From NCBI GenBank assembly GCA_947505055.1, contig CANNLO010000080.1, positions 1 through 15,086 on the forward strand: a stretch of DNA of 15,086 bases, given 5' to 3'. Of this stretch, positions 1 to 7,669 are shown piece after piece. Made by a program: the position numbers and the translations under genes. The notes under the pieces were generated by a model, which saw only the letters and a program-made list of their open reading frames with translations, was not told where the DNA came from and did no database searches. Origin of the DNA: Methylococcaceae bacterium (GTDB lineage Bacteria > Pseudomonadota > Gammaproteobacteria > Methylococcales > Methylomonadaceae). Numbering within the stretch: the stretch's first letter is position 1; each line of letters starts with the position of its first letter.

Positions 1-288
1 AATGCTAAATTTCCAATAGCGTGTTACTCAAACACTATGCAAGAAACTTACACCCTCACCTTTCCAACGAGCACGCACATTACACGCATACCAACTGATG
101 TAAACTATGAGGATTCTGGCATTAGCTATCAGGCGACATATCGTTTATACGGGAGTAAAGTAGAGGTATTCAGACGCTATCAGTCAGAGAATCCTAACCA
201 CGTGTGTGGTGCTGATAGAAGTGCAAGTAAGATGGCTTTTTTCAAGGTGCTGCAGAGGGATTTGAAGGGGCAGGTGTTTTATGAATGA
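1..288 (+). CDS. C-terminal fragment of a DUF3857-type protein (5' end outside window)
   Basis: The frame is open from the first base of the window and ends at TGA near 288, giving about 95 residues. The ATG at 37 is internal, because the reading frame continues upstream of it without a stop. The fragment looks like the beta-rich end of DUF3857/transglutaminase-like proteins: a YTLTFP strand, a Y-x-A-x-Y strand, then a terminal helix reading VLQRDLKGQVFYE. Proteins of this type are usually exported or periplasmic and poorly characterised. It has no visible link to the defence genes to its right and is probably the ordinary chromosomal gene bordering the island. The family call rests on the general pattern of the last 80 residues, so it is moderate. 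The partial status is certain. Confidence 0.55.
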   Translation, partial: NAKFPIACYSNTMQETYTLTFPTSTHITRIPTDVNYEDSGISYQATYRLYGSKVEVFRRYQSENPNHVCGADRSASKMAFFKVLQRDLKGQVFYE

Positions 289-444
289 CTTGATAAAAGC
301 CAAGAGGATCAGGTTGCGCTGTATGTTAAAGTTAAATTATTACGTAATAAAGAATAGACTACACAGATAGATTTGCCATTGGAATCACAAGATTAAATCC
401 GGCATAACAAATATTTGATAAATCGAAATTTTTTAAAGGTCAAA
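289..444. other. Leader region of the plus-strand restriction operon
   Basis: This 156-base AT-rich gap lies between the DUF3857-type fragment and the helicase gene. It must hold the promoter of the four-gene operon, but I see no convincing consensus promoter. The best pieces are TTGCGC at 314-319 with TATTAC at 338-343 (18-base spacer), and the latter overlaps a perfect palindrome at 337-350. A ribosome binding site AAAGG at 435-439 sits 5 bases before the ATG at 445. No terminator with a clear GC stem follows the upstream gene. Confidence 0.35.
337..350. promoter_or_regulatory. Perfect 14-bp palindrome, possible operator
   Basis: TTATTACGTAATAA reads identically on both strands and lies about 95 bases before the helicase start. 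It is too AT-rich and lacks a U-tract, so it is not a rho-independent terminator. Its position over a possible -10 element fits a dimeric repressor site. The regulator is unknown. DndB, encoded in the window, is one candidate, but that is inference only. Confidence 0.3.
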
Positions 445-2583
445 ATGAGTCTACGAGAAATAAACATAGAATCTGTTTACAGTAGTGATGAATACTCAAT
501 AATGCAGGATTTTTACATCCCGTGCTTAAAGGTAGCTTCAAACTACGATCGTGCAGTTGGCTACTTTTCCTCTGCCTCGCTTTCGCTTGCCGCGGAAGGA
601 ATCGGGGGGCTTGTTGCCAACGGTGGGAAAATGCGTTTGGTTATAGGTTGCCCATTGGATCTTGAAGATTACGAAGCCACTAAAAGTGCTGAGCGGGTTA
701 AAGAGATTTTAGGCCAGATTGAGATTCAAATCGGTCAAGAATTAGATAGTGTGATTGACAACTTATCTAAAAATCGTTTTGAAATGCTTTCATGGTTGGT
801 ATCTAGTGGGCGCTTAGAAATTCGCTTAGCATTAAGGCCAATAGGCATGTATCACGAGAAAATGGGTATTATTTACGACAAATCAGACAAAATTGTATTT
901 AGCGGTTCAGCGAACGAAACCAGATTTGGTTTAATGCCAGAATACAATTTAGAATCAATAACTGTTTATAAGAGCTGGGATGCTCAGATTTTCAAAGCTT
1001 ATGGAGAGCATTTTATTAGAAAATTTGAACAGTTATGGGATAACAAAGTTAAAAATACCTTGGTCGTAAAATGCCCATCACAAATATACGAAAAGTTCTC
1101 AAAAATAACAGAAAAAAAAGGGAAGCCAGACCCCGAAAAAGAATTATTAATAATACAACAAGAAATAGATAAAATAGTCTCAAATACACCAAAATTACCC
1201 GACGTACTTAATGGTGAAAGATATAGTTTAAAAAACCATCAAATATTGGCGCTTGAAGCTTGGAGAGCGCATAACTACATAGGGATATTTGCGTTAGCCA
1301 CTGGCGCAGGCAAAACGGTTATGGCTATTCATGCTGCCGTAAAAATATTTGAAGCCCATAAACGTCTATTTTTAATAATAGCAGTTCCGTACCAAAACTT
1401 AGCAGATCAATGGAGCGACAACTTAGCCGCATTTGGAATAAAACCTTTAATGTGCTATCAAAGTCAGTCGCAATGGCGAGAAGAGTTGTTTCATGCTGTT
1501 CAATCCTTTGTGATGGGAAGCTCATCTTTTGAAGCAGTTGTAGTGGTAAATAAAACTCTTTGCTCAGATGAATTTAAAAAAATAATATCAGACCTAAATA
1601 AACCTGAAAAATACACCACCATGTTTGTGGGGGATGAATGCCATCATCACGACTCAAAGGCCACATTAAGTCAATTACCAAACTTTCACTTCCGCATGGG
1701 GCTTTCAGCTACACCTTTTAACGACGAAAATAGAACATTCTTAAAAGAATACTATGGCCAAATAGTTTCAACTTACAGTATTGGTGACGCATTAGAGGAC
1801 AAAGTATTAACGCCATATTATTATCAGATAATTCCCGTAGAACTTACCAATGACGAAGCCGAAAAATATGAAGATGCCTCGGCAAAAATCGCACAAATGC
1901 TTGCCACTATGGATGGTGAGCCAGACTTTTCTAATCCAATTCTTACAGCATTATTAGCTAAGAGAGCAAGGTTATTAGGCTCAGCAGAGAATAAATTGAT
2001 TGAATTAAAAAATCACTTAAAAGAGACTGCAGCGACGGTTAAGCACACAATATTTTATTGTGGCGATGGCTATATTGATGTTGACGATGAGGGTGATTCT
2101 AGAATCAAACAGATTAATCTTGTAAGCAAACTTTTAAGTACGGCTAATTGGAAAACTACACGTTTTACTGCAGAAGAATCACTATCAGAGCGAAGGGCAA
2201 TTCTTGAGCAATTCAGAGGCGGGCTAATTGATGCACTAGTTGCAATCAAAGTTTTAGATGAAGGCATAGATGTCCCAGCATGCAAGCAAGCATATTTATT
2301 AGCCAGCAGTCGGAATCCACGACAGTTTATACAACGAAGAGGAAGAATATTAAGAAAAAGTAGCGGCAAAGAATTTGCCATAATTTACGATTTTGCTATT
2401 ACCCCACCACCAAATTGGCAAAAAACACTGACTATGATTGAATTAATTAAAAAAGAAGTTGAAAGAATAAGTGAGTTTGCAAAATATTGTATTAATCCAC
2501 TGGATTCAATTGCCGTTGCGGAAAAACTATATTCTAAATATGGTGTAAACAAAGCAGATATATTAGGAGATGATAATGACTGA
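445..2583 (+). CDS. PLD-domain SF2 helicase, phosphorothioation-linked restriction helicase
   Basis: A 712-residue protein. The N-terminal third (about 1-220) is a phospholipase-D-like domain with one HxK motif (H137, K139, in YHEKMGIIYD) followed by GSANET, the pattern of PLD-superfamily nucleases. Then comes an SF2 helicase core: Walker A ATGAGKT (K290), DECH (397-400), SAT (421-423), motif V VLDEGIDVP (about 603-611) and motif VI QRRGR (630-634). This layout matches helicases annotated as phosphorothioation-system restriction enzymes and other PLD-helicase defence effectors. It probably translocates on DNA and cuts or recruits cutting at unmodified sites. The ATG at 445 is chosen over the in-frame TTG at 415 because AAAGG sits 5 bases before it. 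It is first in a four-gene operon and its stop overlaps the next start. Helicase assignment is near certain; the role in Dnd restriction is inferred from context. Confidence 0.85.
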   Translation: MSLREINIESVYSSDEYSIMQDFYIPCLKVASNYDRAVGYFSSASLSLAAEGIGGLVANGGKMRLVIGCPLDLEDYEATKSAERVKEILGQIEIQIGQELDSVIDNLSKNRFEMLSWLVSSGRLEIRLALRPIGMYHEKMGIIYDKSDKIVFSGSANETRFGLMPEYNLESITVYKSWDAQIFKAYGEHFIRKFEQLWDNKVKNTLVVKCPSQIYEKFSKITEKKGKPDPEKELLIIQQEIDKIVSNTPKLPDVLNGERYSLKNHQILALEAWRAHNYIGIFALATGAGKTVMAIHAAVKIFEAHKRLFLIIAVPYQNLADQWSDNLAAFGIKPLMCYQSQSQWREELFHAVQSFVMGSSSFEAVVVVNKTLCSDEFKKIISDLNKPEKYTTMFVGDECHHHDSKATLSQLPNFHFRMGLSATPFNDENRTFLKEYYGQIVSTYSIGDALEDKVLTPYYYQIIPVELTNDEAEKYEDASAKIAQMLATMDGEPDFSNPILTALLAKRARLLGSAENKLIELKNHLKETAATVKHTIFYCGDGYIDVDDEGDSRIKQINLVSKLLSTANWKTTRFTAEESLSERRAILEQFRGGLIDALVAIKVLDEGIDVPACKQAYLLASSRNPRQFIQRRGRILRKSSGKEFAIIYDFAITPPPNWQKTLTMIELIKKEVERISEFAKYCINPLDSIAVAEKLYSKYGVNKADILGDDND

Positions 2584-2800
2584 TATTTTTACTATGCTAA
2601 AAAAAGCTGATCAAGATAGTGAAAAAGATCTTGCTGAAAAATTCGGCAGGAATGAAGGCTTCGATAACTTACTTGCAGACATAATTCAAATAGAAAAACA
2701 GTACCGATATGGCTCTCAAACAGGCTCAGAGAGCCAAAGAAGATCCAAAATAAAAGAATTAATAGACCAAATTAAAGGTGTCGATAATGCTTCTTCATAA
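2576..2800 (+). CDS. Small acidic/charged orphan protein of the restriction operon (74 aa)
   Basis: I do not recognise this protein. It is 74 residues, highly charged, predicted mostly helical, and has no cysteines, membrane segment or signal peptide. The ATG at 2576 overlaps the helicase stop (TGA 2581-2583) and follows AGGAGA at 2565-2570, a strong ribosome binding site; the ATG at 2570 would lie inside that site. Its 3' end overlaps the start of the SMC-like ATPase gene by 14 bases. This nested spacing implies translational coupling and a fixed stoichiometry with its neighbours. It may be an adaptor between helicase and ATPase, but that is inference. The tight packing on both sides makes it likely a real gene. 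Confidence 0.7.
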   Translation: MTDIFTMLKKADQDSEKDLAEKFGRNEGFDNLLADIIQIEKQYRYGSQTGSESQRRSKIKELIDQIKGVDNASS

Positions 2801-4838
2801 AATTGAATTCCAAAATTTCAGACAGTTTTATGGCGAGCAATCGATTGAATTCTCCGTCGATGAAGTGAAGAACTTAACACTAATTCATAGTGAAAACGGA
2901 GTTGGTAAAACAACTATATTAAACGCCATTTTATGGTGTTTCTATGAAAAAACATCAAGTGAGTTTGAAAACCCAGAAGATTTAATAAACCATGAAGCTG
3001 ACGATCAGGGTGTAAAAGATTTTAATGTTTCCTTAACCTTTGAATACGAGAAAAAAACATATAGAGCCTCTAGATTCGGTAAAAAAGGTCAAATAAGTTC
3101 AACAGATAATTTCAAATGCTGGGACATTAGCGACGGTAACTTCAAACCATTATCATCAGCATATGTTTTAATAAATCAAATTGTCCCTAAAGATCTAGCA
3201 GATTATTTTTTCTTTGCTGGTGAGGAAATTGGCAAAGTTGCAGGCGGAACCACTGCTAAAACAGTAAAAGAAGTTGTAGCCGTAAAAAAAGCGATACGTG
3301 ATATTCTTGGCCTTTCATTAGCCGAGCAAGCTGTAGAGGATTTAATAGAAATAAAAAAGATAATTTCACGTGAAGTTGCCAAGCTATCAGTCAGTTCTGT
3401 AGATGTACCAGCCAGGCAAATTGAATTAGAGCAAGTTGTTGATAGACTAAAAAAATTACGTGATGAATTTCAAGAGTCCGAAACTAATGAATCCGTTTTT
3501 AATACGGAAATTTCTCAAATAAACAAATATCTCATTAATGCGCCGGCTGTAGCAGAATTTCAGCAGAACAGACTAAAATATGAGAACCAGCTAGAAGCTA
3601 AAAAAAATCAGATTGAAGCGCTTAAAACTCGTTTAGTTCAAGCAATTGGGAAATACGGCTGGGCAGTTTTTGGCAAAGACATTTCTGATCAATCACTCGA
3701 TTTCATTGATGAGGAAACTCTAAAGGGGAAAATTCCTAGCCCTCATAATGAAAGATTAGTGAATGATTTACTAGAAGCAAAGATGTGTTTATGTAAAAGA
3801 CCACTTTCTGTTGGCAGCCCAGAATATGCAGCTATACGAGAGCTACTGCAAACAGCTAGTACCGCAGTCATTTTTAACCGTTTACTCGAATGCAGGGCTT
3901 ACATTCAGGAAATTCAATCGCGTGCAATTGATTCGGCAGATGGATTTTCTGATATACAAGCTCAAATCAACAGTTTAGGTAAAGAAATAGGGGCGTTAGA
4001 GGCTCAAATAAAAGAATTTACAGATAGAATTAATGCCTCACCAGTTGATGAGATTAAAAATAAAGAACTACGTAGGAAAAATTTAGAGGCTGATCTAAGA
4101 GCCCTATTAATCGGACGCGGCGCTTTACAGTCTCGAATAAACACATCACAAACTGCCATAACAAACTTAGAATCTGAGATTAAAAAAGCTGTTTCCACAC
4201 AGCCAGCATTATCGGCGATAAATCAAAAGATCTCACTACTCGACAATCTAATAAAATATGCTGAAAGAAGAATAAGTGCTGATGAAAAAAAATCAACTAG
4301 AGTTTTAATGATAAATTTAAATAAAACACTCGAAGAATTTTCCCGAAAAAATTATACGGCCGTTTTGGATGAAGCCACTTATAAGTTAAATTTGCAACGG
4401 CAAGATGGCAGGAAAGTAGGGAAAAGTAAAGGTGAAAAACTATTATTAAGCTTATCATTCATAACAACATTAATTGATTATGCCGCGCAACGTGTAGGCA
4501 GAAGCACGGATTTTATATCTGGTGGTACTGTAGCGCCGTTTGTTATTGACGCCCCCTTTGGTGAACTTGACGATACATACAGAACAAGCATTGCATCACT
4601 GCTTCCCAGAAAAGCCAGGCAAGTGGTATTACTACTGTCCTCCTCTAACTGGAAAGGCGCTGTTGACCAACAAATAAAATCCTATGTCGGCAGAGAATAT
4701 ATCCTTATAAATCATACAACTGGATTACAAGATGGGACTGGGAAGCCTGAAGATTTATTAGAATTGCAAGGTAAAACAATCCACCAAACCATATATAGTG
4801 AAAAGTTTGATTACACGTCTATTCAGGAAATTAAATAA
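2787..4838 (+). CDS. DndD-like SMC/ABC ATPase of the restriction module
   Basis: A 683-residue RecN/SMC-type ATPase. Visible parts: Walker A SENGVGKTT (K41), the FFFAGEEI motif (about 141-148) also found in DndD, two long coiled-coil stretches (about 190-290 and 375-500) separated by a hook-like CLCKRPL (C334, C336), a signature-like segment SKGEKLLLSLSF, and Walker B/D-loop VIDAPFGELD (V586 onward). It is clearly homologous in layout to DndD encoded on the other strand, yet lies in the helicase operon, so it probably acts in sensing or restriction and not in sulfur insertion. The ATG at 2787 is preferred to the GTG at 2778: AAAGG at 2774-2778 is its ribosome site and overlaps that GTG. The stop TAA shares a base with the next ATG. 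Function is inferred from family and context. Confidence 0.8.
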   Translation: MLLHKIEFQNFRQFYGEQSIEFSVDEVKNLTLIHSENGVGKTTILNAILWCFYEKTSSEFENPEDLINHEADDQGVKDFNVSLTFEYEKKTYRASRFGKKGQISSTDNFKCWDISDGNFKPLSSAYVLINQIVPKDLADYFFFAGEEIGKVAGGTTAKTVKEVVAVKKAIRDILGLSLAEQAVEDLIEIKKIISREVAKLSVSSVDVPARQIELEQVVDRLKKLRDEFQESETNESVFNTEISQINKYLINAPAVAEFQQNRLKYENQLEAKKNQIEALKTRLVQAIGKYGWAVFGKDISDQSLDFIDEETLKGKIPSPHNERLVNDLLEAKMCLCKRPLSVGSPEYAAIRELLQTASTAVIFNRLLECRAYIQEIQSRAIDSADGFSDIQAQINSLGKEIGALEAQIKEFTDRINASPVDEIKNKELRRKNLEADLRALLIGRGALQSRINTSQTAITNLESEIKKAVSTQPALSAINQKISLLDNLIKYAERRISADEKKSTRVLMINLNKTLEEFSRKNYTAVLDEATYKLNLQRQDGRKVGKSKGEKLLLSLSFITTLIDYAAQRVGRSTDFISGGTVAPFVIDAPFGELDDTYRTSIASLLPRKARQVVLLLSSSNWKGAVDQQIKSYVGREYILINHTTGLQDGTGKPEDLLELQGKTIHQTIYSEKFDYTSIQEIK

Positions 4839-5317
4839 TGTCTACACAAATCACTGGGCGAGCCGTATATTGGTCAAAAAAATATGAAGTTGTTGTTAAC
4901 AAACTAGTGGGCAAAGATCGCGATGACAAGAGAAGAGCTTTTGAAACGAACATGGAAGTTCTCGTCTTCGCTGCATTTCTAGGAGTTAAATACAAAAAAA
5001 TGGAACACGTAGGCGCAGACAGATTGGAAGTTCCTACTGATGTTTTCAACAATCGAAAGATGTTTCAGGCTCTATTTTTATTACCACTCTTACACAAAAA
5101 GGATGCAAACATACTAAGGCAAGATAAAGACTCAGAATTGGTGAGTATTTTCCAAGACTATGCAAATGGAGGTCTAAGTATCATTCAATCATGGCTAGAA
5201 GCCGAACCTACTGACATCTACGGCGATATGATTCTAATGAAGAAAATATTAGAAGAGATCAATCTAACAGCTAATTCAGATATTTTTACTGACAATACCA
5301 AACCTATTATTTTTTAA
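4838..5317 (+). CDS. DNA phosphorothioation-associated protein 4 family
   Basis: A 159-residue soluble, mostly helical protein. Two stretches, VLVFAAFLGVKYKK (about 47-60) and IFQDYANGGLSIIQSWL, match my memory of the family named DNA phosphorothioation-associated protein 4 (dnd_assoc_4), known from dnd clusters in cyanobacteria and others. No catalytic motif is visible. The start ATG shares one base with the stop of the ATPase gene (TAATG), and AGGAA at 4825-4829 serves as ribosome site. It is the last gene of the plus-strand operon, and its final 11 bases overlap the 3' end of dndE on the other strand. A structural or regulatory subunit of the restriction complex is likely; the biochemical role is unknown to me. 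Confidence 0.75.
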   Translation: MSTQITGRAVYWSKKYEVVVNKLVGKDRDDKRRAFETNMEVLVFAAFLGVKYKKMEHVGADRLEVPTDVFNNRKMFQALFLLPLLHKKDANILRQDKDSELVSIFQDYANGGLSIIQSWLEAEPTDIYGDMILMKKILEEINLTANSDIFTDNTKPIIF

Positions 5318-5702
5318 AATTAATCCTACGAGCTTTGCTGGATATTGCCATAAACTTTTCTATTGACTCTGTTTGGCTACCATTTAAATATGAAATACCT
5401 CTATGCAAATGTAACTTAAAATAATTACTTATTTTTTGGTTATCAAATTCTATTCCATCCTTTTTGGCGCGTAATAGCAATAGTCCTGTATATAAATCTT
5501 CTTGGCCACCCGTAAATGTCTTCCATGTCATTTCAACTGAGCTGTCTGTGATAACGTCTTCTTGAGGTGGGGCGGATTTTTCTGCTAGTGACAGGCAAAA
5601 AGCCCACCGACAGAGCACATTCCAATTCTGGATGCCGGTTCTTCTTTTTAAAGTAATCAGTTGAATCTTCGCCTTTTCAGACACCTTAACTGTTTCTATC
5701 AT
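5307..5702 (-). CDS. dndE: DNA sulfur modification protein DndE
   Basis: A 131-residue protein, the usual small size of DndE. It has the N-terminal helix with basic residues (KAKIQLITLKRRTG), a central W-x-T-F-x-G-x2-ED-LY stretch, and the HLHRGISYL segment typical near the family's C-terminus. DndE is known to be needed for phosphorothioation together with DndC and DndD and has been reported to bind nicked DNA. Its ATG overlaps the dndD stop (ATGA), so it is the fourth and last gene of the dndBCDE operon. Its 3' end runs 11 bases into the convergent gene; no terminator stem is visible there. Confidence 0.85.
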   Translation of the reverse strand: MIETVKVSEKAKIQLITLKRRTGIQNWNVLCRWAFCLSLAEKSAPPQEDVITDSSVEMTWKTFTGGQEDLYTGLLLLRAKKDGIEFDNQKISNYFKLHLHRGISYLNGSQTESIEKFMAISSKARRINFKK

Positions 5703-7669
5703 TTGTTTGCCACCTTACTTTGGAAGTACCCATCCTCAAACGCTGATGATTCCGTGTCTTCATTATAGTTAATCTTATATTCTTTCGATATAAATGGTTT
5801 TAATGCCTCGTAATGTTCTGTTGTAATTTCCTCGTCAGTAGAAAAAATCAGAACCTGCGGGCTAGCCACTGGGAAATAATTAGATATAAGTTTTTTTCTA
5901 TGTGGCCCATCTAAGCGGCCAAGCGGGGTATCAATTACAGTTGGCAATACCTTGCCTGAAGATTTTGCCAGTGCCCACAAAATAGCAACAGCCAATAACT
6001 GCCTTTCACCGGCTGATAGTGAGGATGCTAAAACCATGTCCCCGTTTGATTTGTGAATAGTAAGTGAGAAATTTTTGATATCCACATCAAAAGACAATGC
6101 TTGCTTAGATTTTCTATGGAGTTGTTTAAAACACTCTGTTATCTCTTTACTTAATGTATGCACATGTTTCTTGAGAAGTGCATCTTTGAAGGCTAATAAG
6201 GTTGCTCTTGATCTGCTTGAATGAGTCAGAATTCTTTGGTTGATTACGGAGCCAGTTTTCTTATTGGCTAATTCTAATAACTTAGTTGAAATCACTTTAC
6301 TAATCTTGTCTTGTTCAGAATCAATTTGTTCAAACTCCTCCTTCAACAACTCGAGCTTCCCCTCATTTTTATTTTTGTCGGCCTGTTTTTGATTTAGCTC
6401 TTCAATGATTGATTTAACTTTATCCTCAGCAGGCACTGCAGCGATATTTTGATTCAATCTCTCGAGTTCAATGTCATTATTAGCTTGAATCAATAATAAC
6501 TCTTTTATTTTAGTACTTATGACTTCCAAATCTTCTTTAGATGGAATCTCATTAACTGCTATGTCTATGGAATATTCATCAATGCCACTATGAATATTCT
6601 CCACTCTTTCATCAAATATTTTCTCAATAGTTGATAACAATAATGAATCGACAGCTAAACTTACTTTCAGTTTATTCAAAGTTAACTTGTACTCTTCCTT
6701 CAATAAATTAAGACTTAGTTTACTAAAACCAGAAGAGCTTATTTTAATCTCGCGAAGTTCGTCAATTAGTGATTCAACCAACATAAGTGGAGCTTGTCCT
6801 GCAGCTAAATCAATCAACTGGTTATTTAAGGATTTAATTTTTTCATTAAGAACCGCATGATTTTCTTGAAGGTTGTGCCTGTTTATTAATAAATCGGCAC
6901 CTGATAACTTCAGCTTTGCTTCAATGGCAGATATATTTGATATGTTCTTATCTAGCAAGGATTGAATATTTGCTATATCAAATATAATTTTTTCTCTACG
7001 CTGCGCTAGTTCAGCAGCCACAGCTTCTTCTTTAGCAAACAATTCTATCTCACCAGCTAGACTAGCTTCTAATGTTTTTTTCTTTTCTATTTGCGCCAAG
7101 CTTTTAATTAAATTCTCAATTGCATTGACGCCTAATAATGAATAAATCCCAGTTTTTAAAAGTCCTGATGATCTTATTGGATCGGCCAGCCCTTCAATTT
7201 TTTCACCGTCAAAAAAGAAAAGTTCAGAAATTTGAGAAGGCATAAACTCTTCAACAAACTCTCCCCATCGCTCAGACGCAACTTGGTCGTATATGTTATT
7301 TCTAAGCACATCACACTTTTCTTTAATTAAACTTCCTGATTGAAACCATGTTCTTGTAATTTGAATTTGTTCTTCTTTGCCATTTTGACGACTAGAAAAC
7401 TTGAGCGCTAACCCGGCACCATGTTTTTTAGGTACGTCTCGGTTAATCAATGACTCAAGATATTCTTCATATGCCATCCTGCCTCGCCCAGCGGTTTTAG
7501 CCGCCTTACCATATAGAACTATCTGAAGTGCTTCTAAGAACGTCGTCTTACCTGAGCCGTTATATGCGCCAAACAATATAATTGGTTGATTAGCATTTGG
7601 TTTAAGATTGACGATGTGCTCGCCCTTATAGACCCCAAAATTATTAAGTGTAATTTGTTCTAGAATCAA
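5699..7669 (-). CDS. dndD: DNA sulfur modification ATPase DndD
   Basis: A 656-residue SMC/Rad50-like ATPase. Walker A GAYNGSGKT (K41), the family motif FFFDGEKIEG (151-160), long coiled coils from about 190 to 500, ABC signature LSAGERQ (from about 551) and Walker B/D-loop VIDTPLGRLD (D580) are all present. Known DndD proteins hydrolyse ATP and are thought to open or nick DNA for sulfur incorporation. No cysteine zinc hook is visible, unlike the paralogue at 2787-4838. The start codon appears to be TTG at 7669, overlapping the TGA of dndC (TTGA), preceded by GGTGGGG about 7-8 bases upstream. The N-terminus ILEQITLNNFGVYKG fits the normal beginning of the family, so a longer or shorter start is unlikely. 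Confidence 0.9.
   Translation of the reverse strand: MILEQITLNNFGVYKGEHIVNLKPNANQPIILFGAYNGSGKTTFLEALQIVLYGKAAKTAGRGRMAYEEYLESLINRDVPKKHGAGLALKFSSRQNGKEEQIQITRTWFQSGSLIKEKCDVLRNNIYDQVASERWGEFVEEFMPSQISELFFFDGEKIEGLADPIRSSGLLKTGIYSLLGVNAIENLIKSLAQIEKKKTLEASLAGEIELFAKEEAVAAELAQRREKIIFDIANIQSLLDKNISNISAIEAKLKLSGADLLINRHNLQENHAVLNEKIKSLNNQLIDLAAGQAPLMLVESLIDELREIKISSSGFSKLSLNLLKEEYKLTLNKLKVSLAVDSLLLSTIEKIFDERVENIHSGIDEYSIDIAVNEIPSKEDLEVISTKIKELLLIQANNDIELERLNQNIAAVPAEDKVKSIIEELNQKQADKNKNEGKLELLKEEFEQIDSEQDKISKVISTKLLELANKKTGSVINQRILTHSSRSRATLLAFKDALLKKHVHTLSKEITECFKQLHRKSKQALSFDVDIKNFSLTIHKSNGDMVLASSLSAGERQLLAVAILWALAKSSGKVLPTVIDTPLGRLDGPHRKKLISNYFPVASPQVLIFSTDEEITTEHYEALKPFISKEYKINYNEDTESSAFEDGYFQSKVANK

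Noticed and set aside
2070..2381. 103-codon minus-strand ORF inside the helicase gene
   Set aside because: It lies antisense to conserved helicase motifs V and VI and has no features of its own.
445..2583. DISARM or Type III restriction helicase
   Set aside because: No methyltransferase or DISARM partner genes are nearby, and the companions are phosphorothioation-associated.
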